Under the pieces are notes generated by a model that was given only the letters and a program-made list of their open reading frames with translations, did not search any database and was not told where the DNA came from. From a virus: a stretch of DNA of 64,000 nucleotides. A program made the translations under genes and the position numbers. The stretch lies in the IMG/VR virus record IMGVR_UViG_3300009008_000004, positions 82,004 through 146,003 of that record. One strand, 5' to 3'. Below, piece after piece: positions 1 through 8,420 of this stretch; position 1 is the stretch's first letter; each line of letters begins with the position of its first letter.

Positions 1-1103
1 GCGAGCCGATGGAAACTATGAGGACAAAAGATGGACCTCTCCGCGGATATAGGAAAATCATGCTTGGGCAAAGGTGCGCCAATGAACGCGGCATCCAGAG
101 GAGATGTGCCAAGGCCCCGAGATTGGGGGGTAAACGAAATATTCCGTCTGAATAATCTCGAAGCCTCCCGCGGCCCCACCTTCTGAACAATAATGATGCG
201 CTGGAATTCCGAGGGCTTTAGGATTACCCCTTTACCCAATAGTGCGCCCAGGGCAGACCCAAGAGGTCGCTCGGATAGGCGCTGTAGAAGGGGCTCGGGC
301 AGAGACTTCTCCCGTTTGAAAAGAGGATTGAGTTGATCTGCCATCCCTGGGACGTCCTTGAGGATAGAGGACATCTTATCCTGTGTAGCCACCTTTACAG
401 AGGCTACCTTTTCCAGAGCAAAGCCTGTCCGATCTGCCCCAATCAAAACAAAGGACAGGTCAAAGAACCGGGGATTCGGGTTGTAGAGGAAAACCTTGCG
501 TCCATCAGGATAAACCTTACCCAATTCTGTTCTACCGTGAGTACAGTAGTCTGCCCGGGTACGAGAGCGATGCCCGCAAATAGAGCAGACGTCATAGGCC
601 ACGCGGCAGCCCATGCTAACTGGGCAGTGCTCCCCTGCCTCAAGCTGGGAAATCAGAGTATCATGACCCTCGTCACGACCCTTTTTCTTATCAATCTGGA
701 TAACAAGCTCGACCCGGTGCATCTTCCGGTTGTAGGCCGCAAGAACAATTTTCCCGAAACTCTTTTCCTTATCCTTATTAACGTGATGCCTGTAGACGCC
801 GGCATTGTAGAAGCTCTTGAACCCGTAGGCCGGCCCATTGGGATGCAGGAGTTCCTTCTCCTCGAAGTAATCGTTATTGATATTCGAGCCGTAGTACTCC
901 CCAGCGCCAAGGGCAGAAACAAGGACGTAAATGAACCCCGGCTTCTTTTTTATCCCATTGAGATATTTGCCAATCTCCGGGTCGTACTCTTTCTTTGTCC
1001 GAGCAGTCTTCTCAAAGCCTGAGGCGTTCGGATCGTAGACCTCCGTAAAGATCTGCCCTGTGTCCGGGTCAATACCTGGAAAGTCTAAACGTTTCTCGAG
1101 CAT
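1..1103 (-). CDS. Capsid maturation (prohead) protease, C-terminus cut by window edge
   Basis: The frame is open from the ATG at 1103 to the left edge, so 367 residues are visible and the end is missing. The layout fits HK97/U35-type prohead proteases: a conserved beta-rich start (residues 57-86), a His pair at 106-107 followed by a Gly-Lys 10 residues on, and a Ser-Met-Gly at 163-165 about 56 residues after the His. These are candidates for the catalytic His and Ser. A Cys cluster follows directly (C173, C176, C187, with H178 and H189 nearby), a likely zinc knuckle not usual in small prohead proteases. The family cleaves scaffold and capsid proteins during head maturation. Residues 230-240 hold two copies of the lysine-alanine motif seen in neighbouring head proteins. 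Assignment is by motif spacing only. Confidence 0.7.
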   Translation of the reverse strand, partial: MLEKRLDFPGIDPDTGQIFTEVYDPNASGFEKTARTKKEYDPEIGKYLNGIKKKPGFIYVLVSALGAGEYYGSNINNDYFEEKELLHPNGPAYGFKSFYNAGVYRHHVNKDKEKSFGKIVLAAYNRKMHRVELVIQIDKKKGRDEGHDTLISQLEAGEHCPVSMGCRVAYDVCSICGHRSRTRADYCTHGRTELGKVYPDGRKVFLYNPNPRFFDLSFVLIGADRTGFALEKVASVKVATQDKMSSILKDVPGMADQLNPLFKREKSLPEPLLQRLSERPLGSALGALLGKGVILKPSEFQRIIIVQKVGPREASRLFRRNISFTPQSRGLGTSPLDAAFIGAPLPKHDFPISAERSIFCPHSFHRL

Positions 1104-1125
1104 GAGTCCGCCTACGAGTTACAGG

Positions 1126-1440
1126 TTAGCGCCGTTTCCGCCGACGGACGCGCTTCCGCTTATTAGGGCCATGCGCAAGGTTAGCACCAAGGGCTCCCCC
1201 AGCCATTACCCCGGGCAATATCCCACCCATACGGCTACCGGTGAGCATGCTACCGACTATACCGCCGAGAATCTGGCCTGTAAGAGCGCCGCCCCAAGTG
1301 CGCAACCGCTTGCCATCGGAAGCACCCAGCGGTGCACCGGCAGCAAAGATCCCAGGAACAGCGCCGCCAAAGGTGGCTGCCGTTTGCCCCGCCATCTTCT
1401 CCAATTCATCTTCGAATGCTTCCCAAATAATGTGTTCCAT
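1126..1440 (-). CDS. Small Gly/Ala-rich membrane-like protein
   Basis: This 104-residue protein is not recognised. After a short acidic N-terminus (AFEDELEKMAG at about residues 8-18) it is dominated by Gly, Ala and hydrophobic residues, enough for two or three membrane-inserting segments between about residues 20 and 95. It ends in a very basic tail of Arg and Lys. The acidic start closely matches a segment of the protein at 7257-8420 (AFTDELEKAAG). It lies between the protease and another tiny gene, with gaps of 22 and 2 nt. A G-rich stretch sits upstream of the ATG. The role is unknown; an internal head or ejection protein is possible but unsupported. Confidence 0.65.
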   Translation of the reverse strand: MEHIIWEAFEDELEKMAGQTAATFGGAVPGIFAAGAPLGASDGKRLRTWGGALTGQILGGIVGSMLTGSRMGGILPGVMAGGALGANLAHGPNKRKRVRRRKRR

Positions 1441-1442
1441 GG

Positions 1443-1679
1443 CTATACCCCCGGGACCGCGTACGGGTCTTTCTTCGCTTTAGCAGCTGGCGGAGATTTG
1501 GGCTTCAAACTCTTCATCCAGTCTGTCTGCTTCTTAACAGCCTTGCCCGCAGCACCACCACCGGGCGTGATCGTCATAGCTTCACTGGGGCCGTAGGTAT
1601 ACTCCGTCAGCGGCTTACCTTCGGCAAGTTTTTCCAGGTTCTCATTGTAGAATTGCTCAAACAGTTCAACTGAGTCCAT
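1443..1679 (-). CDS. Small head-module protein of unknown function
   Basis: This 78-residue protein matches no family I know. The N-terminal 25 residues are acidic and probably helical (VELFEQFYNENLEKLAEGK), and include the recurring EKLA motif. The rest is rich in Gly, Pro, Lys and Ala and probably disordered. The ATG at 1679 is preceded by GGAGGAATCC, a strong ribosome-binding site, which settles the start. It sits 2 nt upstream of the gene at 1126-1440 and 33 nt downstream of the gene at 1713-2177, in the same leftward run. Its size and tail composition resemble small head-associated proteins, but that is only a guess. Confidence 0.65.
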   Translation of the reverse strand: MDSVELFEQFYNENLEKLAEGKPLTEYTYGPSEAMTITPGGGAAGKAVKKQTDWMKSLKPKSPPAAKAKKDPYAVPGV

Positions 1680-1712
1680 CGGATTCCTCCAAATTATTTC
1701 AATATGATAATA

Positions 1713-2177
1713 CTATTTCTTTCCCTTTGCCCCAGCGAACCCCGAAAGGGGGCCACGAAGAGTATCGGCGAAAGAATTCCTACGCTGTGCTGAGTGGACG
1801 CGGCTAAGGGCCTCGACGTCCTGCAGGGGAAACCCAACATCCTTGAATTCATGTGCCCGACGGATAAAGGATCCGGCGGCAAGGGGGTCTCCTGCAACTT
1901 CCGGGGCAAAATGCATCAGTGACCGAAAGTATGGTTTTATAGACTGCTTTTTCCGCTTGAGGTCCGGGTTGGACGAAAGCATCTTATTGAAATACCGCTT
2001 TGCTTTGACCTTAGTACCTACTGCCTCAATCCCTTCTGCGGCAAGCGCCCCAGTGGTTGCCATGCCCGCGCCAAGCAAGCCAAGTTTCAACGCAGCACGC
2101 CAATTAATTGCTTCTTTGGTCTTACCTGCGAGGCTCTCAATCACTGCCTTTGTACGAGCAAATTCGATATTTTCCAT
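1713..2177 (-). CDS. Unknown head-module protein with one hydrophobic segment
   Basis: This 154-residue protein is not recognised. Residues 28-50 form a Gly/Ala/Leu-rich stretch that could span a membrane or pack into a helical bundle. The remainder is strongly basic, with many Lys and Arg. The recurring motif appears loosely near the N-terminus (SLAGKTKEA). Its start abuts the stop of the next gene upstream (2177), a one-base junction typical of translational coupling. Downstream is a short AT-rich gap (1680-1712). Basic, partly hydrophobic proteins in head modules can be internal or ejected proteins; nothing here proves that. Confidence 0.6.
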   Translation of the reverse strand: MENIEFARTKAVIESLAGKTKEAINWRAALKLGLLGAGMATTGALAAEGIEAVGTKVKAKRYFNKMLSSNPDLKRKKQSIKPYFRSLMHFAPEVAGDPLAAGSFIRRAHEFKDVGFPLQDVEALSRVHSAQRRNSFADTLRGPLSGFAGAKGKK

Positions 2178-2698
2178 TAGAACGAACCTCCAGAAGTCGG
2201 AAGTGGTTGGTAATAAGGTTGCATCTGCTGTTGCAGTACTGCCATCTCCTGAGCAGGTGCCGCGGGACCTACTGCTTTGCTGCGAGTCTTCCGCAATTCA
2301 TTGGCGAGCAACAAACCACCACCCGTAAGGAAAGGATGTCTTTGCGCTACACCTACTACGCCGCCGTATGAAGTCTTACGGATAGCTGGGATGCGATTGC
2401 CTCTGATCTTAAGCCAGGAGACCCGGGCGCGTTTATTTGCCGGCAAGTTCGCGAGCTCTTTATTACTTAGCTGCCGATACCCCTTCAGTTTCGCTGCGTC
2501 TCTCACAGACCAACGGAGGCGCGAACCCCGAAGGGGGCCAACGAGCTTCTTTGCGCCAAGCAAAATATCCTTACCAGTTGAGAGCACAGGTTTCACCGTA
2601 CTCTTTGTGGCCAGCCGCCCCAGGAGATGTACTGGGTTGAGTGGCCCCGCAAGTTTTACCATCTCCCGAGACAACTGTACCGAATTATTTCGCCGCAT
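2177..2698 (-). CDS. Unknown basic head-module protein
   Basis: The frame is open upstream to 2902, but I place the start at the ATG at 2698. It has a clear GGAGGAG ribosome-binding site seven bases upstream, and the longer version would bury 200 nt in the gene above. The product is 173 residues, basic, and not recognised. Near its N-terminus is EMVKLAG, a version of the motif shared by head-module proteins. The middle is rich in Lys/Arg, and the last 30 residues are rich in Gln, Pro and Tyr, probably a disordered tail. It overlaps the end of the upstream gene by 14 nt, so translation is probably coupled. Confidence 0.6.
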   Translation of the reverse strand: MRRNNSVQLSREMVKLAGPLNPVHLLGRLATKSTVKPVLSTGKDILLGAKKLVGPLRGSRLRWSVRDAAKLKGYRQLSNKELANLPANKRARVSWLKIRGNRIPAIRKTSYGGVVGVAQRHPFLTGGGLLLANELRKTRSKAVGPAAPAQEMAVLQQQMQPYYQPLPTSGGSF

Positions 2699-3461
2699 TG
2701 AGTATCTCCTCCACCTGAGGCATGGTCTCTGCTTTGGATTCCATGTACAGACGGGTTGCTTCTTTACACTCCGCGGCCTTAACCAACAGCGGGTGCTTGG
2801 GATTCGGGATAGAAGAGGCTGGGTCATTCCCTGTACCGCGGCAAACTTCTGTTCGAGCGCAAGCAATCTTAATGAACTCCGGGCTGGAGCCAGAAGCTGC
2901 AAGTGCTGAAGATACTTCGTCTACAGAGAGCTCGCCAGTTTGTACTGCCTCCGCCACGTAATTCTGCAAAGAGGCTACCTTACTCAGGGCCCGCGATTTC
3001 AGGTCCTCTACTGCATCCAACATATGCGCCAGCTTCTGCCGGGTAGCGATCGGGTCCTCTACCGCGGATGTCTGCTCCTCAGCTCCGCCCACCTCCCCGA
3101 ACAACGCGTGTGCCAGCTTTTCCGTAGAGATGAAATCCTCCCCTGGGATATAATTGGCCTTCGCAAGTTTGGTCTTCACCTCAGTACCTCCACATTTAGT
3201 AGCATCGGCCACATCGAACGTAATGTAGCCAGCTTCCTTCTTCATCAATAGGGAGAAAGCCTCGTTATTCGCCGCCTCAACTACCCGCCGTGTCTGCTCT
3301 CGATTGAGTGCATTATCCTTCACAAAACCCGCAATAGTCGAGTTCATATCCTCTTCAGACCCAACCATCTTACGAGCAGCGGTTTTGCCTAAATCCTCAA
3401 GGAAGTCCTTTGTCTTATGCGAGGGGCCGCAGGACGTAAGAAACCGCACGATTGAGTCCAT
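2685..3461 (-). CDS. Unknown acidic/helical head-module protein
   Basis: This 258-residue protein matches no family I can name. It is mostly helical in character and carries several copies of the recurring motif or close variants (EKLA near residue 113, QKLA near 142, SKVA near 160, KEAG near 75). The ATG at 3461 has GGAGGATCG upstream. It lies 67 nt downstream of the terminase large subunit gene, the longest gap in this stretch. That position and composition would suit a scaffold-like or internal head protein, and scaffold proteins are classic substrates of prohead proteases. This is inference from context only. Confidence 0.6.
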   Translation of the reverse strand: MDSIVRFLTSCGPSHKTKDFLEDLGKTAARKMVGSEEDMNSTIAGFVKDNALNREQTRRVVEAANNEAFSLLMKKEAGYITFDVADATKCGGTEVKTKLAKANYIPGEDFISTEKLAHALFGEVGGAEEQTSAVEDPIATRQKLAHMLDAVEDLKSRALSKVASLQNYVAEAVQTGELSVDEVSSALAASGSSPEFIKIACARTEVCRGTGNDPASSIPNPKHPLLVKAAECKEATRLYMESKAETMPQVEEILNAAK

Positions 3462-3528
3462 GAATCGATCCTCCTATTCGCCGAGTATATCGTAAAGAGA
3501 GTAGCGTATATGTGTCAAGATACTACTC

Positions 3529-5184
3529 CTATTGGCCTTTCTGCTCTTCCATGTATGCCACACCGGCGTTCATCACGTCCGGTCGAGGGTGGGACAGCAT
3601 ACTCGCCAGGAAACAATAAAGTGCAGAGTGGAATGCATCATCGGTACCGTCAATTAGTTTGTCGTAGACAATTGTATGCCTGTCCTCACGATACTCACTG
3701 TAGATGTTCAAGAAATCCTCTGCAAAGGGCTTGAACTCCTCCCAACGGGGGAACCGGATGTGCCCCTTCTTGATTGCATTGAAAAACATGCTCATTACTT
3801 CTGTTCGGTTGGCAATAAATCGATTGAGCTGAGATTGCCATTTGACGAGCCCGCTAAGACCGGCGTACTGGTACTGCGCTACTTTCCGCGGACCGAAGGT
3901 TGTAACAAGATCATGGTTCCTATCAAAACCACCGCCGTAATCGACCCCGATGATGTCCATGCCAGGATGCTCAGAATACAGATGCTTTATATGGGCCATC
4001 TGCCTCTTGGGTTCCGACAACTCTCCCACGTACTTATGGAAATGGATGAACGTAAACTTTCCGTGAATGTATGTTCCTATGGAAGAAACTGTATAGGAAT
4101 TTTCCGCGGAACCCCAATCAACACCCATCCACTTAGGTTGCGCAGCGGCCTTGAAGTAGGAAGTACCATGTGGGTACTGGCTGCTGTACATCGAAACGGT
4201 AGGATCACACGCTGCTTTCAACTCTGCTTCCGTAATAGGAGTTGCCCCAACATCATGGGGAACCCCAAGTACCTCATTGAGGAATTGGGCCCGGGGGTAC
4301 CTTGTCCGTTTATCCAGCAGTTCCGGCCAGGATACCCGAGGAGAGATGATCTGCGGAATACGGAAACCCTCAAACGGTTCTTCAACCCCAGGCTCTGGAT
4401 TCATCGAAACCCATTGGGCAGAAGAATGCATCGGGTGTATCTGCGCATCGCAGCGAGCACACGATAAATATTCCTTTCCGATATTTTCTTCCCCAGGCAA
4501 ATTCCAATACCGGTAATCCCCACCCCCACAAGCATCGCAAGGTATCATCCACTCATTCTGCGTAGAGAACTTCTTGAATGTTCTGGAAAGGGTATTCGAT
4601 TCAGTCAGCGGAGTTCCGGCGTAATGGAATTGCTTGTGCTCAGAAGCAAACGTACACTCCTCGATAACCGGGAGGAGGGTGGCAAGGATGTTCTGGAGCT
4701 CATCCACAAAGAGGAAATCTGTCATGATACCGCGGATGGCATCTGCAGTTAGGAATGCATAACCAAGTCGAATCTCAGACCCAGAAACAAACTCCTTGTA
4801 CATCGCATTGTCTTTGGCACCCCGATTGGTCTGGAAATTACTCAAGAAATCGGACCAAAGCAGAGGTTGCTTCAGGCGATCACGACTAAAGGTTTGCGCC
4901 TGTCCCTGACGGGGAGCAACGTAAAGTATCTTGATATACGGACGTAACACGGAGGCCGCAATCATCTTATTGCCCTGGGATGTGCTTTTCTCCACCTGAC
5001 GGCCGCACATGAGGATAGTCTTTCTCGAGGGAGTGTCGTAGACACGCCGCAAATACCTACGGCCCTCAAATGAGAAGGGCTCGAGCTTTCCACTTTTGGG
5101 TAGACGGAAAGATGTTTCAACGAAATTCGAGAGGGTGAGCTTTGCCGGTTCCCTGGATTTAGACTGGAGCCCAATGGGGAGCAC
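3529..5184 (-). CDS. terL: Terminase large subunit (DNA packaging ATPase/nuclease)
   Basis: This is the motor that pumps DNA into the prohead through the portal and cuts it. The N-terminal ATPase has a Walker A-like GRQVEKST at residues 61-68 and Walker B FLFVDE at 157-162. A zinc-ribbon pair follows (C216/C219 and C242/C245), as in GpA-type terminases. The C-terminal RNase H-like nuclease shows GVDWG (D356), GVDYGGG (D415) and an Asp pair at 515-516, the expected metal-binding acids. At 551 residues it is full length. Walker A carries Glu where the second invariant Gly of the classical P-loop would be. It lies 2 nt downstream of a small proline-rich gene. No clear small terminase is adjacent. 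Confidence 0.95.
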   Translation of the reverse strand: MLPIGLQSKSREPAKLTLSNFVETSFRLPKSGKLEPFSFEGRRYLRRVYDTPSRKTILMCGRQVEKSTSQGNKMIAASVLRPYIKILYVAPRQGQAQTFSRDRLKQPLLWSDFLSNFQTNRGAKDNAMYKEFVSGSEIRLGYAFLTADAIRGIMTDFLFVDELQNILATLLPVIEECTFASEHKQFHYAGTPLTESNTLSRTFKKFSTQNEWMIPCDACGGGDYRYWNLPGEENIGKEYLSCARCDAQIHPMHSSAQWVSMNPEPGVEEPFEGFRIPQIISPRVSWPELLDKRTRYPRAQFLNEVLGVPHDVGATPITEAELKAACDPTVSMYSSQYPHGTSYFKAAAQPKWMGVDWGSAENSYTVSSIGTYIHGKFTFIHFHKYVGELSEPKRQMAHIKHLYSEHPGMDIIGVDYGGGFDRNHDLVTTFGPRKVAQYQYAGLSGLVKWQSQLNRFIANRTEVMSMFFNAIKKGHIRFPRWEEFKPFAEDFLNIYSEYREDRHTIVYDKLIDGTDDAFHSALYCFLASMLSHPRPDVMNAGVAYMEEQKGQ

Positions 5185-5186
5185 GG

Positions 5187-5597
5187 TTATCTTCTCCTCT
5201 CCAGAGCAGCGGCGATCTCCTGCATCTTACGCTGAGCACGTCGTTTCCCCGAAATACCGGCCTCGATACCTTTCTTCCCAACACTTGCAGCAGAGAGCAC
5301 AGGACGGTAGGGATACCGCATCCACCAGGGTATCTTAGGGGAATCGACAAGCTGCGCCCCAATCTTCTGCAGCTGATTCATAGGAAGCGGGGGTGGTAAC
5401 ATTTTGGGTTTCCGTAGCTTAGACGGAAGGGGCTTCAACTTTGGTGGGGGAGGGACTCTACCCGAGACGGCGTACGGTCGCTTTGCGCGGGTTACCTGCG
5501 GGTCCTTAGTGATGAAGGGCTTGGGGGGCTTATGGGGCTTCCCAATCTCACCTCCAGTGGGGACATACTTTGGCTTCGGAATACTGTACTTCGACAT
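5187..5597 (-). CDS. Proline-rich basic protein of unknown function
   Basis: This 136-residue protein is not recognised. The first 80 residues are strikingly rich in Pro and Lys (runs such as PPPPKLKPLP and LPPPLP) and are probably extended and disordered. The C-terminal 40 residues are basic and helical. It sits directly upstream of the terminase large subunit (2 nt gap), where many phages put the small terminase subunit. However, I see no helix-turn-helix, and the composition is unlike known small terminases. It could be a DNA-binding accessory of packaging; this is speculation from position and charge. Confidence 0.6.
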   Translation of the reverse strand: MSKYSIPKPKYVPTGGEIGKPHKPPKPFITKDPQVTRAKRPYAVSGRVPPPPKLKPLPSKLRKPKMLPPPLPMNQLQKIGAQLVDSPKIPWWMRYPYRPVLSAASVGKKGIEAGISGKRRAQRKMQEIAAALERRR

Positions 5598-5600
5598 TAG

Positions 5601-7256
5601 CTACCCCGTCGGTGGGTAAATATAGACCCATTCACCAGTTTTAGGGCTACGGTACTTCCGCAAGTATTTGTGCATACGGATACCCTTGGGCTGCTTCACC
5701 TTCAAAACGTTCCGCATGCTCTCATTCAACTGGTGCTTCTTCCGGGCAACGTTGTACACCCACTGGTCAACTGTAGCCCCGGGTTTACGGTTGAAGATGA
5801 AACCCTTGGGATACGCCGTTGTATACCGTTTGATAAGCACCTTTCGCTTCTCAGGAGGCCGATGGGATTGGCCACCCAATCGACGTACGCGGGCCTCGGC
5901 CTGGTGCACACGTTCCGGGTTCCAATGCCCATCCATTGAGAAGAACGCGGTAGCATTCTTCAGGTCGAGGCCTTCTGCCCCTGCACCAGAGATAAGGACA
6001 ACCTTCTTCTTGCCGGCCTTGAAGTCTGCAATGTCTACATCCCTACTATCGCGAGTCACCTTCTTACCCCCGATAGTTCTACCAGTACCAGCAAATACCC
6101 CAAAAGGAACTCCCCGCTGTTGCAGACCAGCCGCGGCAACGTCCAACCCTCCCTTGATGAGATTACTGTAGACAACAGCCTTCCCATCCGGCGTCTCCTT
6201 CAGATGGTTTTGGAGGTCATCCAGCAGTTTTTTTGTCTTAGGGGTCAACTCAGCAGACTGTGCCTTTGTGTACTCCGGGTTGGCAGAGGAGATATCGTTC
6301 AATGCCCGGCGGGCGTGGATGATCTTCCCAAACACATGAGCAAGCTGCTGTGGAGAGAGGTTAGTCTCTCCCTTAGCAATCATCTTCTTGATTGGGCCCA
6401 GCTTATCCATGACGTAGTCGTAGTAGAGCTTTTGCTCCTTTGACATTGGAACCCGAACAGTTTCCACCTGCTTTGCAGGCATGCTCTTTCCGACATCTTT
6501 ACTTGTTCGTACGTCAACGACGGGCGTGACATAATGTGCAATCTCGCCCGGATTCACGAGAGCTTTGATATCTTTCTTACCACCCCAAAAACCCTTCTCC
6601 TTTCCAATAGTACGCATGTACCTTTGTTTGAAGAGAGACTTGGACATAAATTGCCCCCCGGTCGCAATGTTGACCAGAGTAGCAATCTCCGCAGGACTGT
6701 TATTCACCGGACTCGCAGTTAGCCCAATGAAGTTCTTACTGTACTGCCGGGCCTGAAGTGCTGCCTTATGGGTACGTGATCGCTCAGAGCGCAGCTTATG
6801 GAACTCATCGAAAACCAGGGTATCAGCGCCACTCCGGCGGATGAGGCCAATGGGGTCCCGACGGAACATATCGTAAGAGATGACCGTGTAATCTGCTGCC
6901 GGAGTTATCTCATCGATATAATGGATGTTGTCGTTGGGGTCCTTGTTGGCCGCAGCCTTTGACCCAACAACCTGGTGGGAAGACTGCGTAAACTTCTGGA
7001 TACCTTCCTTCACGAAGTTGGTCTTCAAACCAGCCGGCACAACTACAAGGGCTTTGTTCGCACGTCCGGCAGCCTTAGCTTTTTCAAAAGCAAAGATTGC
7101 AGTAGCCGTCTTCCCAGTACCAGTGGCATGCGCAAGAATCACTTGCCCCTGGTTGAAGAACTTATTGACAGCCGCCTGCTGATGCGGGTAGGGCTTGAAC
7201 CCTTCCTTTACCCCGGCTACCTTAGTTTGCCCAAGGAATTGTGCAAGCTTGTCCAT
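5601..7256 (-). CDS. SNF2-like superfamily 2 DNA helicase/translocase
   Basis: This 551-residue protein carries the full SF2/SNF2 motif set: a Q-like PHQQAAV at 24-30, Walker A ATGTGKT at 44-50, the DEAH-like box DEFH at 150-153, motif III GLTASP at 178-183, and a C-terminal helicase domain ending with a motif VI-type segment near residues 455-470 (Gln, spaced Arg, then GGQ). SNF2 proteins use ATP to translocate on duplex DNA. The first residues carry the DKLA and TKVAG motifs seen in head-module neighbours. It sits among late genes (terminase downstream, a Gly-rich protein upstream) rather than with the replication operon, so a role in packaging, ejection or late transcription is worth considering. 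Confidence 0.9.
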   Translation of the reverse strand: MDKLAQFLGQTKVAGVKEGFKPYPHQQAAVNKFFNQGQVILAHATGTGKTATAIFAFEKAKAAGRANKALVVVPAGLKTNFVKEGIQKFTQSSHQVVGSKAAANKDPNDNIHYIDEITPAADYTVISYDMFRRDPIGLIRRSGADTLVFDEFHKLRSERSRTHKAALQARQYSKNFIGLTASPVNNSPAEIATLVNIATGGQFMSKSLFKQRYMRTIGKEKGFWGGKKDIKALVNPGEIAHYVTPVVDVRTSKDVGKSMPAKQVETVRVPMSKEQKLYYDYVMDKLGPIKKMIAKGETNLSPQQLAHVFGKIIHARRALNDISSANPEYTKAQSAELTPKTKKLLDDLQNHLKETPDGKAVVYSNLIKGGLDVAAAGLQQRGVPFGVFAGTGRTIGGKKVTRDSRDVDIADFKAGKKKVVLISGAGAEGLDLKNATAFFSMDGHWNPERVHQAEARVRRLGGQSHRPPEKRKVLIKRYTTAYPKGFIFNRKPGATVDQWVYNVARKKHQLNESMRNVLKVKQPKGIRMHKYLRKYRSPKTGEWVYIYPPTG

Positions 7257-8420
7257 TTACCTCGCCTCTACCCGCTTAATAGCAGCAATCAATCTCGCAC
7301 GAGCAGGAGTATCAGGGAGAGACTTAAAGAAAGCTTTATCTCCGCCCCCCGAAGGAGTTTTCTTTATGGCAGTAACCATTTTCCTTACGAACGGCGCACC
7401 GCCCATTTCCCTAAACTTCGTTGTTACCTCAGAAGGGGAAAGCCCCCGCCGTTTCCAGCTATCACCCACTTTCCCTACAGAACGGGTAGTGGCCTCAAGA
7501 AGCCCCTTCTTGTGGGGATTCTTGGCTAAAGCCAGCGTCCGCCGCACCACCTGCTTCAAGCCAGCAGCCTTCTCCAGCTCATCTGTAAAAGCTCCCATAA
7601 TAAGTTCTTCCATAATATCCTCCTTAGATGCTTTCTTTACCTTACCTTTCTTATTAGCTGCGAGGACTTTCTGGAGAACCCCGCCAAGTACCATCGTACC
7701 GAATGCCCCGGCTGCCCCACGACCAACAGTCTTGGGCAACCACTTTACTGGCTGCTTGAATGCTTTTCCGTAGGCTTTCGGGGAGAACAGCTTTTTCTGC
7801 TTGGAGACATCAGCAATGACTGTTTCCGAGAGCCCCTTCCCGGCACCGGTCAGCCCACCAAGAGCAGCAGCTACAGGAAGGATGCTCTTTGGTTTCTTCC
7901 CCTTCTTAGCACCCTTTGTATTGGACTTCATCTTATGGGCAAGCCCCAGAGCCAAAGCAGATGCAAGAGCGGTTGCTGTAGCACCCCGGCCAAGGGCCTT
8001 TGGGCCAAAGTGTTTGCCCCAATTTGGCTTCTTCTTAGCATAAGCTTCCCAGGCACCCTCAATGCCACCCTTGCCGTAGCCGTAAATGGCTCCCGAGCCG
8101 ATAACCTTTGCGATGCCCTTCTTTGTCCGCTTTTTCTCACCCGACTTGATATCCGCCATGCCACTTGCGAAAACAGGGAAAGTTGCAGTGCCGCCGATGA
8201 GACCGCCGAGCCCGCGACCGGTAGCGCGTCCTTTGAGCGCACGCAGCATCTTGCTGCCCTTAAATGCCCCGCGAACAGGCTTCCCGGTCAACTTCATCTT
8301 AGTTGCATCTGCAGCGACCTGGTCCACAGCTCCTTTGGGGATATCGCCGATGATAGACTTTGTAGCACCGCCTACCAGCCCGGCATACAGGGCGTCTCGT
8401 TTTTTACTTCTCTTCGCCAT
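7257..8420 (-). CDS. Large Gly/Ala-rich basic protein, possible internal or membrane-active virion protein
   Basis: This 387-residue protein is not recognised. It is built of alternating Gly/Ala-rich hydrophobic stretches and Lys-rich loops. Several stretches (about residues 12-22, 70-90, 145-165, 185-200, 235-255) could form membrane-active helices. At about residues 270-290 it carries AFTDELEKAAG, almost the same segment as the N-terminus of the 104-residue protein at 1126-1440, followed by a basic globular tail. It begins 17 nt inside the preceding gene and ends immediately before the SNF2-like gene. The composition recalls ejection proteins that breach membranes, but that is inference. 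Confidence 0.65.
   Translation of the reverse strand: MAKRSKKRDALYAGLVGGATKSIIGDIPKGAVDQVAADATKMKLTGKPVRGAFKGSKMLRALKGRATGRGLGGLIGGTATFPVFASGMADIKSGEKKRTKKGIAKVIGSGAIYGYGKGGIEGAWEAYAKKKPNWGKHFGPKALGRGATATALASALALGLAHKMKSNTKGAKKGKKPKSILPVAAALGGLTGAGKGLSETVIADVSKQKKLFSPKAYGKAFKQPVKWLPKTVGRGAAGAFGTMVLGGVLQKVLAANKKGKVKKASKEDIMEELIMGAFTDELEKAAGLKQVVRRTLALAKNPHKKGLLEATTRSVGKVGDSWKRRGLSPSEVTTKFREMGGAPFVRKMVTAIKKTPSGGGDKAFFKSLPDTPARARLIAAIKRVEAR

Noticed and set aside
333-1022. Plus-strand frame of 229 codons at the left edge
   Set aside because: It is opposite the protease, whose catalytic His/Ser spacing and zinc cluster are convincing. The plus-strand product has no recognisable features.
3484-3518. 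Minus-strand promoter between terminase and the next gene (TTGACA and TATACT)
   Set aside because: The boxes are 23 bp apart, too far for a sigma-70 promoter, and no good -10 lies at 16-18 bp, so I left it out of the feature list.
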